Source: Tiliqua scincoides
Lineage: Eukaryota; Chordata; Lepidosauria; Squamata; Scincidae
NCBI RefSeq assembly: GCF_035046505.1
Contig: NC_089825.1
Coordinates: 3,401,563-3,465,562 of the forward strand
Length of the DNA stretch: 64,000 nt
Reading direction: 5' to 3'
Shown here: positions 11,219 through 22,529 of the stretch, in pieces
Layout of the letters: each line of letters opens with the position of its first letter
Numbering within the stretch: position 1 is the first letter of the stretch
Translations under genes and position numbers: made by a program
Notes under the pieces: generated by a model
What the model was told of the DNA's origin: nothing
Database searches by the model: none
The model's input: the letters and a program-made list of their open reading frames with translations, nothing else

Positions 11219-11685
11219 CAGGGGTGTCCAAAGTTTTTGGCTGGAGGGCCACATCATCTCTCTGACACTGTGTTGGGGGCCGGGGAAAAGAAAGAATTAA
11301 TTTACATTTCAAATTTGAATAAATTTGCATAAGTTTACATAAATGACTATATTAAAGATCAACTTATATGAATGAATGAAGGTCTTGCAGTAGCTCAAGG
11401 CCTATAAAAGGCCTTGCACAAAGCAAGGCTGGCCTTTCCTTTGCTGCCTCTGCTACATCACAGACATGAAACAGCAAGCAGTGGAGGGAGCTCTCATCCC
11501 ACCATCTCATCCCACACGAGAGGTCAAACAGTTGCCCTCACGCTGAGAGCAGTTGCATCAGGCCAGTGGTCCTCCAGCAGTGCGGAGGACCAGAGGCTCA
11601 TTGGAGACTGGGGGCTCCCTGAGGGCCACATTGAGAAGCCTCAAGGGCCGCATGTGGCCCCAGGGCCGGGGTTTGGGCACCCCTG
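11219..11685 (+). mobile_element. hAT-type MITE with perfect 8-bp TSD
   Basis: A 467-bp non-autonomous DNA transposon. It starts CAGGGGTGTCCAAAG and ends TTTGGGCACCCCTG, so the termini are inverted repeats. It is flanked on both sides by TTTTAGAG (11211-11218 and 11686-11693), a perfect 8-bp duplication as expected for hAT transposases. No transposase frame is present. A second copy in the opposite orientation lies at 45402-48059. Confidence 0.93.
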
Positions 11686-11693
11686 TTTTAGAG

Positions 11694-12498
11694 CAAAGGA
11701 TCTGATCTAGACTAAGAGCCAAAGGGAGAAACCCAAAACACACCTTACTACAAGGTGAGCAAAGAAAAGTGGGTGGAAAGTGGGTCCTCTCTGTGCCTGC
11801 CTGCCTCTCTCTCTCTCTCTCTCTCTCTCTGCAACTCAGTGGCAAAGTAGACTTTTATTTTTTAACATGCCTGAGATCTCGTTTGTCTGTTGAAAGTTGT
11901 GGTTCTGTCCCTGGCATCTCAGGCAGGGGAAGGCCACTGGTTGGCAGCGTGGAGGGCCACTGGCGCTTGGAGCAGACATTATTGGGCTCGTCATCGCACC
12001 CATGGGTCTGGCTCACTGCGAGTCCACATCATGCATTCACAGCTTCCATGGGCCTCAATAGATCTGCACCTCCAGACAGCACCCCATAACCAGTCGCTCA
12101 CATGGACCTGAACCTCTGGTGCTCCAGGGCAGGCTGATTGTGGATTCATGAGGCTGTGCCTGGTCTCCTTGGCAGCTGCAGAGGGCGGCTGCTTTTTGCT
12201 CAGCAGGGCTAGTCTATAAATAGTGTGACAAGGAAGCTGGATTCCCATAACAGCCCCTTTGTTCCCGTGGTGCCATGTGAGCTGCCTGGGGCTGGTTTCT
12301 CCTACTGTATCAGGGACTTATGGTTCCTTGATCTGTTGTGCTCTGGCAAGGACTCTGCTGTCCTTGGCACTGGAGTGGGGGGCCCTCAACCCTCCACACA
12401 GTAGGCAGGTGGGCAGGAAGTGATGTCAGTCATCTGTGCTGGCTCAGGCAGCTCTGCCTTCAGCACTTCAAATGTGTTTCCTCCAATAAAACGATGAG
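11694..12498. other. (CT)n microsatellite and unassigned DNA
   Basis: A (CT)13 run lies at about 11805-11830. I see no gene or repeat in the rest. Confidence 0.6.
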
Positions 12499-13735
12499 AT
12501 AAGAACATAAGAACAGACCCACTGGATCAGGCCATAGGCCCATCTAGTCCAGCTTCCTGTATCCCACAGCGGCCCACCAAATGCCCCAGGGAGCACACCA
12601 GATAACAAGAGACCTCATCCTGGTGCCCTCCCTTGCATCTGGCATTCTGACATAACCCATTTCTAAAATCAGGAGGTTGCGCATACACATCATGGCTTGT
12701 ACCCCATAATGGATTTTTCCTCCAGAAACTTGTCCAATCCCCTTTTAAAGGTGTCTAGGTTAGACGCCAGCACCACATCCTGTGGCAAGGAGTTCCACAG
12801 ACCGACCACACGCTGAGTAAAGAAATATTTTCTTTTGTCTGTCCTAACCTGCCCAACACTCAATTTTAGTGGATGTCCCCTGGTTCTGGTATTATGTGAG
12901 AGTGTAAAGAGCATCTCCCTATCTACTCTGTCCATCCCATGCATAATTTTGTGTGTCTCAATCATGTCCCCCCTCAGGTGCCTCTTTTCTAGGCTGAAGA
13001 GGCCCAAACGCCGTAGCCTTTCCTCATAAGGAAGGTGCCCCAGCCCCGTAATCATCTTAGTCGCTCTCTTTTGCACCTTTTCCATTTCCACTATGTCCTT
13101 TTTGAGATGCGGTGACCAGAACTGGACACAATACTCCAGGTGTGGCCTTACCATCGATTTGTACAACGGCATTATAATACTAGCCGTTTTGTTCTCAATA
13201 CCCTTCCTAATGATCCCAAGCATAGAATTGGCCTTCTTCACTGCCGCCGCACATTGGGTCAACACTTTCATCGACCTGTCCACCACCACCCCAAGATCTC
13301 TCTCCTGTTCTGTCACAGACAGCTCAGAACCCATCAGCCTATATGTGAAGTTTTGATTTTTTGCCCCAATGTGCAATGACTTTACACTTACTGACATTGA
13401 AGCGCATCTGCCATTTTGCTGCCCATTCTGCCAGTCTGGAGAGATCCTTCTGGAGCTCCTCACAATCACTTCTGATCTTCACCACTCGGAAAAGTTTGCT
13501 GTTGTCTGCAAACTTAGCCACCTCACTGCTCACCCCTGTCTCCAGGTCATTTATGAAGAGGTTGAAGAGCACCGGTCCCAGGACAGATCCTTGGGGCACA
13601 CCGCTTTTCACCTCTCTCCATTGTGAAAATTGCCCATTGACACCCACTCTCTGCTTCCTGGCCTCCAACCAGTTCTCAATCCACGAGATCTTCAGGAATC
13701 TAGAGAACCCAGCTAAGGTTCCATATTCCATATTC
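12499..13735 (-). mobile_element. CR1 LINE, longest copy, ORF2 C-terminal half
   Basis: A 1.24-kb minus-strand copy. One frame of 259 codons (13469-12690) covers the ORF2 C-terminus: [54 protein letters not shown], then the stop. A second frame (13731-13339) carries the reverse transcriptase fingers/palm segment VKSGVPQGSVLGPVLFNLFI and a KFADNSKLF box where CR1 normally has FADDTKLF. The two frames are offset, so there is at least one frameshift near 13370. The element is 5'-truncated, with no endonuclease, and is one of the least diverged CR1 copies here. Confidence 0.92.
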
Positions 13736-13989
13736 CCATCTGGCTTTTTTGTCTTGGTGTGCCATTCTCACTTAAGGTACAAGAGATCCCTGGTTCATAC
13801 CCTACACAAGCCCTACCTAAGGAGATGGGGGACTGTAGTTGTGTGTCTGAGCAGGGCTGGTACCCAGGATCAGCCAAGGTGGGCATTAGCTGACAGCCAC
13901 TATCCCTCCCAGAGGGTCCACTCAGCCAAGCCAGCCTCTGAGTCTTCAGTTCCAGGACAGACATAGTGCCCTGTGCCCCACAGAGGATG

Positions 13990-14175
13990 CCATGGGGAGG
14001 TCCTGTGCAAGGATCAGCACCTTGGCAGAGTCCTGCTCTGCAGGTAGGAGGTCCCAGGTTCAATCTCTGACAGCCTCTCCAGGGAGATCCAATAAGGACT
14101 CCAGCTGGAAATCTGGAAAGTTGCAGCCAGCCATTGTTGACTGAGCAGGGGTCTGCCTCTGTGGAGAGCAACTTC
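13990..14175 (+). repeat. tRNA-derived SINE fragment
   Basis: It reads CCTGCTCTGCAGGTAGGAGG, then GTCCCAGGTTCAATCTCTGA (B box GGTTCAATCTC), the same head family as at 33345 and 48145. The 3' part is unclear. Confidence 0.5.
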
Positions 14176-14213
14176 ACATGTCCTGCATGGTGGACACATA
14201 GACAAACACATAG

Positions 14214-14797
14214 ACAAAAAAGCCTTGCTGAAGGAGAATCAGCATGGCTTCTGTAAGGGTAAGTCTTGCCTCACAAAGCTTTTAGAATTCTTTGAAAAGG
14301 TCAACAGGCATGTGGATGCGGGAGAACCCATGGACATTATATATCTGGACTTTCAGAAGGCGTTCGACATAGTCCCTCACCAAAGGCTGCTGAGAAAACT
14401 CCACAGTCAGGGAATTAGAGGGCAGGTCCTGTCCTGGACCGAAACCTGATTGAAGACCAGGAGTGGGTGTCAATGGGCAATTTTCACAATGGAGAGAGGT
14501 GAAAAGCGGTGTGCCCCAAGGATCTGTCCTGGGACCGGTGCTCTTCAACCTCTTCATAAATGACCTGGAGACAGGGTTGAGCAGTGAGGTGGCAAAGTTT
14601 GCAGACGACACCAAGCTTTTCCGTGTGGTGAAGACCAGAAATGATTGTGAGGAGCTCCAGAAGGATCTCTCCAAACTGGCAGAGTGGGCAGCAAAATGGC
14701 AGATGCACTTCAATATCAGTAAGTGTAAAGTCATGCACATTGGGGCAAAAAATCAAAACTTCACATATAGGCTGATGGGTTCTGAGCTGTCCGTGAC
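14214..14797 (+). mobile_element. CR1 LINE, internal reverse transcriptase fragment
   Basis: Plus-strand RT domain: QHGFCKGKSCLTKLLEFF, IIYLDFQKAFDIVPHQRLL, VKSGVPQGSVLGPVLFNLFI, FADDTKLFRVV (intact catalytic FADD), then FTYRLMGSELSV, where it stops. It has neither the ORF end nor the 3' UTR. The frame breaks once near 14450 (a stop after SWTET, then resumption at MGVNGQFSQW). Because it lacks a 3' end it must be the remnant of a larger copy cut on both sides. Confidence 0.9.
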
Positions 14798-14847
14798 ACT
14801 TCATAAGCTCCCCAAGCACAAGGTCTTGGCTACAGAGAACAAAGCAA

Positions 14848-15233
14848 AGCATAAGAACATAAGAAGAACCCCACTGGATCAGGCCAGAGGCCCATCTAGT
14901 CCAGCTTCCTATATCTCACAGCGGCCCCACCAAATGCCCCAGGGAGCACACCAGATAACAAGAGACCTGCATCCTGGTGCCCTCCCTTGCATCTGACAGA
15001 GCCCATTTCTAAAATCAGGAGGTTGCGCATACACATCATGGCTTGTAACCCATAATAGATTTTTCCTCCAGAAACTTGTCCAATTCCCTTTTAAAGGCAT
15101 CCAGGCCAGATGCCATCACCACATCCTGTGGCAAGGAGTTCCACAGACCAACCACTTGCTGAGTAGAGAAATATTTTCTTTTCTCTGTCCTAACTCTCCC
15201 AACACTCAATTTTAGTGGATGTCTCCTGAACAA
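14848..15233 (-). mobile_element. CR1 LINE 3' end
   Basis: Minus-strand copy from the tail (CATAAGAACATAAG) through the 3' UTR to the ORF2 segment RHPLKLSVGRVRTEKRKYFS. It lies 50 bp from the plus-strand fragment at 14214-14797. The gap and the missing ~330 bp of ORF argue that they are separate insertions. Confidence 0.88.
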
Positions 15234-16550
15234 CCTGGATAAAGCAACCCTCCACTCTCAACTCCTGCCCCCCCCACCTGGAACCCCCTGCCAAAGCAAG
15301 TGATGTAAGCTTCAGTTAACCCCTTCTCTTCCAGCATCTTTGGGCCCTGGACACCTTGGCTCGGGCTTCAGCATTCCTGTCACTGAGCCCCCTCCTTCTC
15401 TGAGCCCAAGCAGGGCTAGGAGGGAGGGAGGGAGGCTGTTCTCTTTTCAGCCTCCCTTCAGGCCCTATTATGCAGGAAGGAGGCTTGCCCAAGACAGATG
15501 TCAACCATGGGGTATCAATTACCCCATCTGAAAAGAGGGGTTGAGGTGGGGTCAGAGGTCACTTTCCAGATGGCAGCACGTGTGACACACAAAAGGGCTG
15601 GCAGCCAAGCCACTTTGCAAAGTGAGGGGAAGGGGGTGGGACTCTGCGGAACTCCCCTTGAGACAGGTCAGTGAATCAAAGCTCTAGTCCTGCAGCCCAA
15701 AGTTTTCACTCCAAGTGCAAAGGGCCACCCCAGGCAAGGTCTGTGACCAGAGTGCTTCATATCTGGCTTCAAACTATAAAAGAAGCAACATAAAATTCAT
15801 CAGTCAGTGGGAGTTTTAATTGGACAGGGTAAATTTTAATTGGTGGAGCTGAAAGCTATGGGCAAACTTTTTGTGGCCATTTGGCTTCTGGTATTTTAGG
15901 ATCATAGAAAATAAATGGATCCTATTAATGATATTTTCTTCTGAAAAATGGACTAAATGGTGAGCTGTTGCACATTTCCTTCTGTGTTGCAGAAAGGAGC
16001 CTCCGTAGAGGATTTGGGGATGGACCCATTTTGTTTCCCTTTTAAAGGATGAATCAGTGAAAAGGCAGATGCATGACAAATTCTGAATGTGAACAGTGTT
16101 TCTCAGGTCTAATTTTAGCCTCTCTGCTCCTTGGGGTTTAGGGCTGTTCAGAGTCTCTTAAGATGTGATCAATGAAAGGTTACGATCCTGGGGCGTTCCT
16201 CCTGCACAGCCTCCCTGAGTGAAACGCATGGGAGTTCTGCACAGCACCCGTTCCTTTCAGCAAGAGTTCTGTAGGAGAACTGTTCATTGGGTTGTGCCCC
16301 CAAAGGATACCCAGGATGACCCTGGCCCATATCTGATCACCACAGCCAATGGTGACACAGAACAAGACAGCTGCATCCCCATTCACACCAGATCACACAC
16401 CCAGTTTAGCGTGGCTGCAGGTTGCTCATTGTGATGCAGCCCAGAGGCCCAGGAGTAGCAGGATGAAATGCACAAGAGGAAACCTGCTTCCAAACACACC
16501 TTTCCTTCACTGGCTAGAGATGGTGGTGTGCCTCTTAAAGCCCTTCATAT
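15234..16550. other. No recognised feature
   Basis: I see no gene. A GGGAGGGAGGGAGG run lies at about 15420-15433. Confidence 0.5.
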
Positions 16551-16558
16551 GCTCAGAT

Positions 16559-16774
16559 CAGTTGCATAGCTAGAGGGAGCACAAAGCACTAGGTTTTGCA
16601 GGGAGCCTCACCGCAGCATGTAGGGTGCCCTACCCCTCCCCTTCAGAGCCATTCCAGGTGGTGGGAGCAAAACGGAGGCATACGCCTGGTTCCAAATGGG
16701 AGAGGGAGCCTTCTATGCTTCGGTGAGGCTCCCTGCAAAATTTAGTGTTTTGCACCCCTCTAGCTATGCCACTG
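16559..16774 (+). mobile_element. hAT-like MITE (GCATAGCTAG family)
   Basis: A 216-bp element with termini CAGTTGCATAGCTAGAGG and CCTCTAGCTATGCCACTG, which are inverted repeats. The flanks are GCTCAGAT (16551-16558) and ACTCAGAT (16775-16782), an 8-bp duplication matching at 7 positions. It shares an internal AGAGCCATTCC block with copies at 40351, 48241 and 48385. Confidence 0.88.
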
Positions 16775-16809
16775 ACTCAGATCACACAGGCCAACACACA
16801 TTTTGCTTC

Positions 16810-17012
16810 CTGGCCAACAGTCTGAGACTAAGAGGCAAAGAAGGAAGGCCCATAGCCAGGGAGACGGACCAGGGACAGACCGCACTTGCTCCCAGTGTGG
16901 AAGGGATGGTCACTCCCGAATCGGCCTTTTCAGCCACACTATACGCTGTTCCAGAACCACCATCCAGAGCACGATACCATAGTCTTTCAAGACTGAAGGT
17001 TGCCAACATGAA
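16810..17012 (+). mobile_element. RTE-like LINE, 3' fragment
   Basis: Plus-strand last 200 bp of the family: GGCCAACAGTCTGAGACTAA at the left, the cysteine/histidine motif region, and the 3' end CTTTCAAGACTGAAGGTTGC. It lies between the MITE at 16559 and the hairpin at 17037. Confidence 0.88.
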
Positions 17013-17036
17013 ACATTACACCAATTCCAGGGTATC

Positions 17037-17270
17037 TTTGGGGTGCCGATTCCAAAAATGGCATCCATTTTGCCCTCTTGCGTCTAGTTTTGGAGACATG
17101 GCATAGCCTCTTTAGTGAATGGTTCAAGCAGCTGCCTCATGGGGAAGCCTACACCATGGCTTCCTCATGAGGAAGCTGCTTGAATCATTCACTAATGAGG
17201 CTACACTGTGTCTCCAAAACTAGACGTGTTAGGGCAAAACGGATGCCATTTTTGGAATCGGCACCCCAAA
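17037..17270. repeat. Near-perfect 234-bp hairpin (foldback element)
   Basis: Two arms of about 115 bp are reverse complements with few mismatches and almost no loop, centred at about 17153. The left arm begins TTTGGGGTGCCGATTCC and the right arm ends GGAATCGGCACCCCAAA. Inside, GTCTAGTTTTGGAGACA is mirrored by TGTCTCCAAAACTAGAC. No coding capacity. Confidence 0.92.
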
Positions 17271-18433
17271 TTCATAACAAACCACCATAAAGTTTGGGAA
17301 AAACTTTTCTGGCCCTCAATTTTGTAGGCCTGTGTCACCTAAGAATCTTGCTTTTTTTCTAGGAGGGGCAAGAAAACACGGCTCCTTGTTCTTTTCCTCT
17401 TTTTTGCCCCCATTTCTCTCAAGTGGAAATGGAGGGAAATTAAGGGAACACTTAAAAGGAAAAAAAAGTGTGTTTATACTAAAGAGCCAGGCATGGATTT
17501 TTAAAACAATGTTGACCACAATTGTGTCACTTCTTTGCAGTCCTGCTAGTACTTAAAGACGACTTCCTCAAACCCAGATGCTGGGTCTGGGAATAGAGCT
17601 TCAGGCAGGTCACTGCATCGTCCCACAGGGATTTGTGAGACATTCTTGTGTGGGTTCCCAAAATGACTTTAGGATCAAACTAACTGCCCAGTCCTGTCCC
17701 ACCAGCCCAGAGCACGCAGCACTGCTGACAGAGTGTGTGCTGCATGCTATGGTGGGGGAAGGGGCATGACGAGACAGCCTAGGAGAAGTCAGTATTAAAA
17801 CCTGTTTATACCTTTGTGTAGGTGTGGCCTCCAATGGACCTGCACCAGCTCTTTTGTGGGTGTAAGTCTGAGAAGACTCCTGGGGCAAGTCTAGGCCAGG
17901 AGAGGGAGAGAGGGTCTTGATATGTGCTGGTGCCTCTGGGATCCTCTCCCTTCTGCCCTTCCTACCCCTGGTCCAGCTGCTGCCCACTCTAATCCTCTCC
18001 CAAACCACCCCCTCCACCACCTTGCCTGCTCTGGCAGGGCTCCTGGGAGCCGCTTGTGTGCGCTAGGAGATTCCCTTCTTTTGCACTGGTGGCTCTGAAG
18101 TGCATGATGGCAGTGTGGTGCTGCACCAGGATTTAAGCAGTGGTGGACTGTGAGATTTGCCATAGTAAGAGTCCAATATAATTGCACTTCTGATGAGACA
18201 ACTGGACTTACTTCTGCGTAGATGTGTTTGGAATTGTGCTGCGTGTCACCCAAGTACTTATTTGGTTCCCATGATGACTGAGGGCCAAGTGAGACCACAT
18301 GAGAGGGGATCCATGATAGGGTCTTCAGCAGATTTTTAAAACTTATAGGCAACTGATGGGAGCCCCAAATCTGATCAGGGTTATGACACTGGGGGAAGTG
18401 TGCTTTGAACCCCCCCCTACCTCATTTTCTCAT
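17271..18433. other. No recognised gene; partial palindromic repeat
   Basis: 18190-18240 resembles one arm of the 85-bp palindromic repeat (GGACTTACTTCTGCGTAGAT). I see nothing else. Confidence 0.45.
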
Positions 18434-18528
18434 TGGGGTATTTGGTGGGCCGCTGTGAGATACAGGAAGCTGAACTAGATGGGCCTATGGCCTGATCCAG
18501 TGGGGCTCTTCTTATGTTCTTATGTTCT
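18434..18528 (+). mobile_element. CR1 LINE, last ~95 bp only
   Basis: GTATTTGGTGGGCCGCTGTG through the 3' UTR to three copies of the TTCTTATG tail. Extreme 5' truncation. Confidence 0.88.
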
Positions 18529-19784
18529 TGATCTACATTAGGCATGCTCGGCCCTGAGGTTCCCCTGCACAATCAAAGAGGTGCACCCCGGGAATAACAC
18601 TGTTCTTGCCCAGCAAGCTCCCATTTGGTTCTGTGGGATTTGTGCAGAAGGATATCATAATGGGTGCTAATTAGTAAGAGCACATGGAAGGCCAGTGTTT
18701 GAAGGGGGGGGGGGAGAGAGGGAACCCTTAATACATAATATGTATAAGCCCCCATCCCTGGCTGTCATTTGTTGGTAATCAAGGCATGACCTCCCTGGAA
18801 GTGATCTTTAGGGGGGCCCCCGGTGGTGTTACTGTTGACCAAGTGGCACATGCTCAGGCCCCCTTCCTGTGTGCTCCTGGGAGTGTGGCAGCCATTTCAC
18901 GTAATGTGATCCTACACTGTTGGAGTCAGAGTTGACTAATGTGGCCACATGGGTGAGGCCAGTAACAGGGGTTCCTTCCCACCCATCTTCCCACCCATCT
19001 CCCATCATCCTAAGTGGAGTGTTCAGTGCATGGAAAAGTCCCATCACATCACCCTTGCCCTTGTGGTCAGTTTTCATACCCATGTGGCATGGCTGCCATG
19101 CTGCTGAGAATCCAGGGAAGAAGGCCCATGTACGGGCAGGGAATTGGAAGTGATTCCCTCTTTCTTCCCAGTTTGTCCTGTGGAAGTTGGCTTCTGTCTC
19201 CCTCCCTTTTCAAAGCCCTTCACTCCTCACAGGTTTTGTGGGAGCCCCTCCTGCTTGTGACTTCGACCCAGGCCAAACATGCCAGTCTGCAGTGGGCAGA
19301 TGATGGCACCACCTTCCCCTTCTAGCATACTGCTGCCCGCTTTGGAGAGCAGGAAAGTGCTGAGGACCCAGTTGCCATGGTACTTACTGAGGGCCCAGTT
19401 GCCATGGTGACGGTTGGCCAGGAAGAGTCAGATGGGCTTGGGATAAGTTTAGACACTGATCTCCTGCTGGAGGAGGGGGTGGATCCACCACCACTAGGCT
19501 GGCTTCAGAAACATGCCGCTCAGCCAAGTGGCCTTCCATAGTGGAGGTCCTGAGGAACCAGAGCTCTTGCCTGGCAGGTTCCCGCAGTACAGTGTGGCTG
19601 GGGTTATTTCAACACCCTCAGCCACCCAGAGGTGCAAGTGCCTTCTGCGCGTGGGTGTTGCCCTGTTAGTGCCCCATCCCAATGTGCAGCACAGTTTGCA
19701 AGTGTCAGATGGGTGACAAGCCTGTGAATCTTGATGAGCAACCTGCAGAAGATCATCTGCAGACATCGCACAGCATTGCTGAGT
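18529..19784. other. No recognised gene; small tandem duplication
   Basis: A poly-G run lies at 18706-18716. GGCCCAGTTGCCATGGT-like text is duplicated in tandem at about 19358-19410. I see no exon. Confidence 0.5.
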
Positions 19785-19945
19785 GGCATAGTGGACTGGG
19801 ACACAGGGGAGGGTTGGCCCTGGACTGGGACATCTTGGGTTCCTGTTCAGCTGTGACGCTCACTAGGTGAGATGGGACCAGTTCCTCCTGGAGCCTCACC
19901 TGCTTCACAGGGTTGTTCTGAAGGCAGAGGAGGGCCACCCTTCCG
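19785..19945 (+). repeat. MIR/L2-tail SINE, diverged
   Basis: It has GTGGCATAGTGGACTGGGAC at the head and CTCACCTGCTTCACAGGG TTGTTCTGAAGG at the 3' side, the CORE/L2-tail order also seen at 63478. Confidence 0.55.
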
Positions 19946-20683
19946 TGTCTGCCACCCTGAGTGCTTTGAGGCGTTGCCCTTGCTGGGCTCTGGTGGGGAC
20001 CTGAAGACAGAGCCCTGCTCCCACACGCAGAGTGGCTGGCACTCTTGAGCACTCACTCCTTCTGTCAACAGTGGAAGGCAGAGAGAAAGGAGGACGTTCA
20101 ACTCCCACTGTGTTGAGGAGGAAGGGGCCCTTCTTTCTCTTTCAGAATTCTGACACACAGGGTGAAGCCCCCACAGATATTTGTTCTGCTCTCGCAAGTG
20201 TTGCTGTGGCTCCCCCCACTGTCCTCGTGCCCCCCTATGTGGAGCAGCCTTGTCGAGTGTGGCTGCCTTGTCTTTCCTTCATCATGGGAGCAGCAAGTTG
20301 CTAGTTGCGTTCTTGACTGTCAGCTGTGTGGATTCCTTGAAGATAAGTGGAATAGATACTTCTGAAAACAAACAATGGACGTGAGAAGCCAGTTTGGTCA
20401 CCAGCAATCTTGCTGGCCACACCCTGAGCTGCAGGAGGTGCTGCGCTGCCTGCTCCTGGGGAGCCGTGGCTGGAGAGGGGCATTTGGCTCAGGGGTTTCC
20501 TGGCATATGTGGGGAATAGTGTACTGGTCTGACTCAGCTGCCAGGCTGTTCCTCTGTCCTGATGTGGGCTGAGGAGAGGAGGAAATCCCAGTTTCCCCTT
20601 GACCGAGCATGGCTCAGAGCCAGCACCTTGGGCCACAGGGATGTTCTCACCGCAGGTGTGGACACTGGGAAAAGATACTGATG

Positions 20684-20838
20684 GTTGACAACCTTCAGTC
20701 TTGGAAGACTATGGTATAAGCCTATAGCACCTGGTATTCCCCGGTGGTCTCCCATCCAAGTACTAACCAGGCCTGACCCTGCTTAGCTTCCCAGATCAGA
20801 CAAGATCAGGCATGTGCAGGGTAACAGTTGCTGTCATG
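20684..20838 (-). repeat. 5S rRNA-headed SINE with RTE-like tail
   Basis: Read on the minus strand, 20838-20716 matches the 3' two thirds of vertebrate 5S rRNA: AGCTAAGCAGGGTCAGGCC (box A region) and TTAGTACTTGGATGGGAGAC (box C region), ending GTGCTATAGGCTTA. It passes directly into ACCATAGTCTTCCAAGACTG and AAGGTTGTCAAC, the 3' end of the RTE-like LINE at 43159 and 46102. This makes it a SINE3-type element whose tail matches the resident LINE. Substitutions through the 5S part and the joined tail rule out a functional 5S gene. Confidence 0.85.
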
Positions 20839-20899
20839 ACAAGCAAATGACTGCGGTCTGACCTAAATGGCTTGCCTGAAGGACTGCCTCTCCCAGTGT

Positions 20900-21275
20900 G
20901 AAATTGCCTGGCCCCTGAGGCCAGCCAAGAGGCCTTCTGGCCTGTCTCCCCACCTCTGCTTTAGTGGCAACATGCAAGAGGGCCTCTTTGTCATGGCAGC
21001 TAGCTTGTGGAACTCCTTGCCACCCGAGGTTGGATTGCCATCCTAACTACCAGTGGCCAAGGGGCAACTGACGGATCCCTTATTTCATTTTGCCTTTGGA
21101 ATTTCCTGTGTTTTGGAGTCTGGCTGCCTGGTGATTCTTCATTGCTGCCGTTTTTTGTTCATTGCTGTTTTTTTTTAACGGCTTAATTGGTGTGTTGTCC
21201 AGCCAGCTTGTTGGCTGCCTTGAACAGCTCCTTCTCAGGTGGGAAGAGGTGGTGTGTAAATGCAGAAACAAATAG
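20900..21275 (+). mobile_element. L2-like LINE 3' end, plus strand
   Basis: TGTGGAACTCCTTGCCACCC encodes a WNSLPPEV-type motif at the ORF C-terminus, followed by GTTGGCTGCCTTGAACAGCT and GGTGTGTAAATGCAGAAACA, a tail of the kind that ends L2-like elements. Diverged. Confidence 0.55.
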
Positions 21276-22529
21276 AGTGGGGGGGGGCGCGTCTCTCAGA
21301 AAGGCACTTTTCTGCTGAAGCTTCTTTAGCCTTTTCTGCCCAACGTCGCATATCCGCAACAAGGACCAAATGTGTACACCTGTGGGTGGGGCAAAAATGG
21401 GTTTAAGTCAAAAGAGGTCGACAGGAAGTGATGGCAGCAGCAAGTGATTGGTTCATTGATTATCGTTGGGAACAGGCCAATTTGCACCCCACAGCCTGGA
21501 TGTGGGAAGCTCCTGCCTCATTCAAACTCACTGCAGCTTTGCAGGCTTCACAGCTCTCTGCACTCCAAAAATAGCCTCTTGGAGCCCAATCCTGACACTG
21601 AGCAGGCACAGCAAACAATCTGCTTCTGTTTTGAACTCTTGTTTTTAGAACCAGCAGCATGCATGTGTGCATCAGCCCAGCATGTGACTCCCCACACGTA
21701 AGCATCCTCTACAGCAACATGTGATGTGTGCTTCCACTGCACATACTGTGTTTTGCCTGCATTTGTCCTCAGGCCATGTAGGAAGTAGCAGCCCTTCTGG
21801 AGAGGCTGAGAGGTGCCAGGCCAGCCCACCTCTGCCACCTGTCCAGTCACCACCTTCGCCTCATCTGACAGGCTGCTTCTCTGCTGCATCTCTGAGCCTC
21901 TTGGTCCTGGTTGTGCACTCTCGAGTTCTCCCCTCCCAAGCCCCACCTTTTTGGTCTAAGGTAGACCTTAAGCCCTCTAGGCAAGGACTATTTTGTCCTT
22001 TCTGCTTTCTGTCCTGGCTGCCTGGCACATCGCAGGTGCTGCTGCTGCTGGCGGCGGAAGTGCTGGCTTGGACCATAGGGGGCCGATGTGAGGGCCCTGT
22101 CCCAGCATGTGGTGCCTGTATGGGACAGTGAGCATGCAGGACTGCTGCTGGGGTGACAGCTTCAGATCTGCACACAGTCACAAAGCAGGGTGGCCTTGAT
22201 CCTAACCTGCCCCCTCCTGGCATGCAAGGATGCAGAAGGTTCACAACATTAGCTACCCCTTTCAGACCAGGAAAGTGGGAAGAACCTGGTGCAGACATGA
22301 CTCCAACTCCATGCAGTCCTCACGCTGGTTTACTCTTTCCGTCCTGGTGCACCAGTGTGGCTCAGAAGGGGCTGTTTTTCAAGCCATGATGGGCCCCGCT
22401 GTGCTTGTGAACACACAAGAGCCATGATTTTAACCTCTAGCTAGCTAGGACTGCCATACTGGTGCCTGCTTTGGGTACGTCACTCCATCAAGGGAGACCA
22501 ACTGGCTGCTGGAGCAGGGTCTGGGCTGC
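21276..22529. other. No recognised feature
   Basis: Open frames on both strands overlap and look random. I see no repeat with ends. Confidence 0.5.

Noticed and set aside
20139-20304. Possible exon after the strong acceptor TTCTTTCTCTTTCAG
   Set aside because: About 50 open codons follow, but I find no convincing donor and no recognisable protein. Not enough to call.
20716-20838. Functional 5S rRNA gene
   Set aside because: There are many substitutions, the 5' part is degenerate, and the 3' side is fused to a LINE tail, so it is a SINE or pseudogene.
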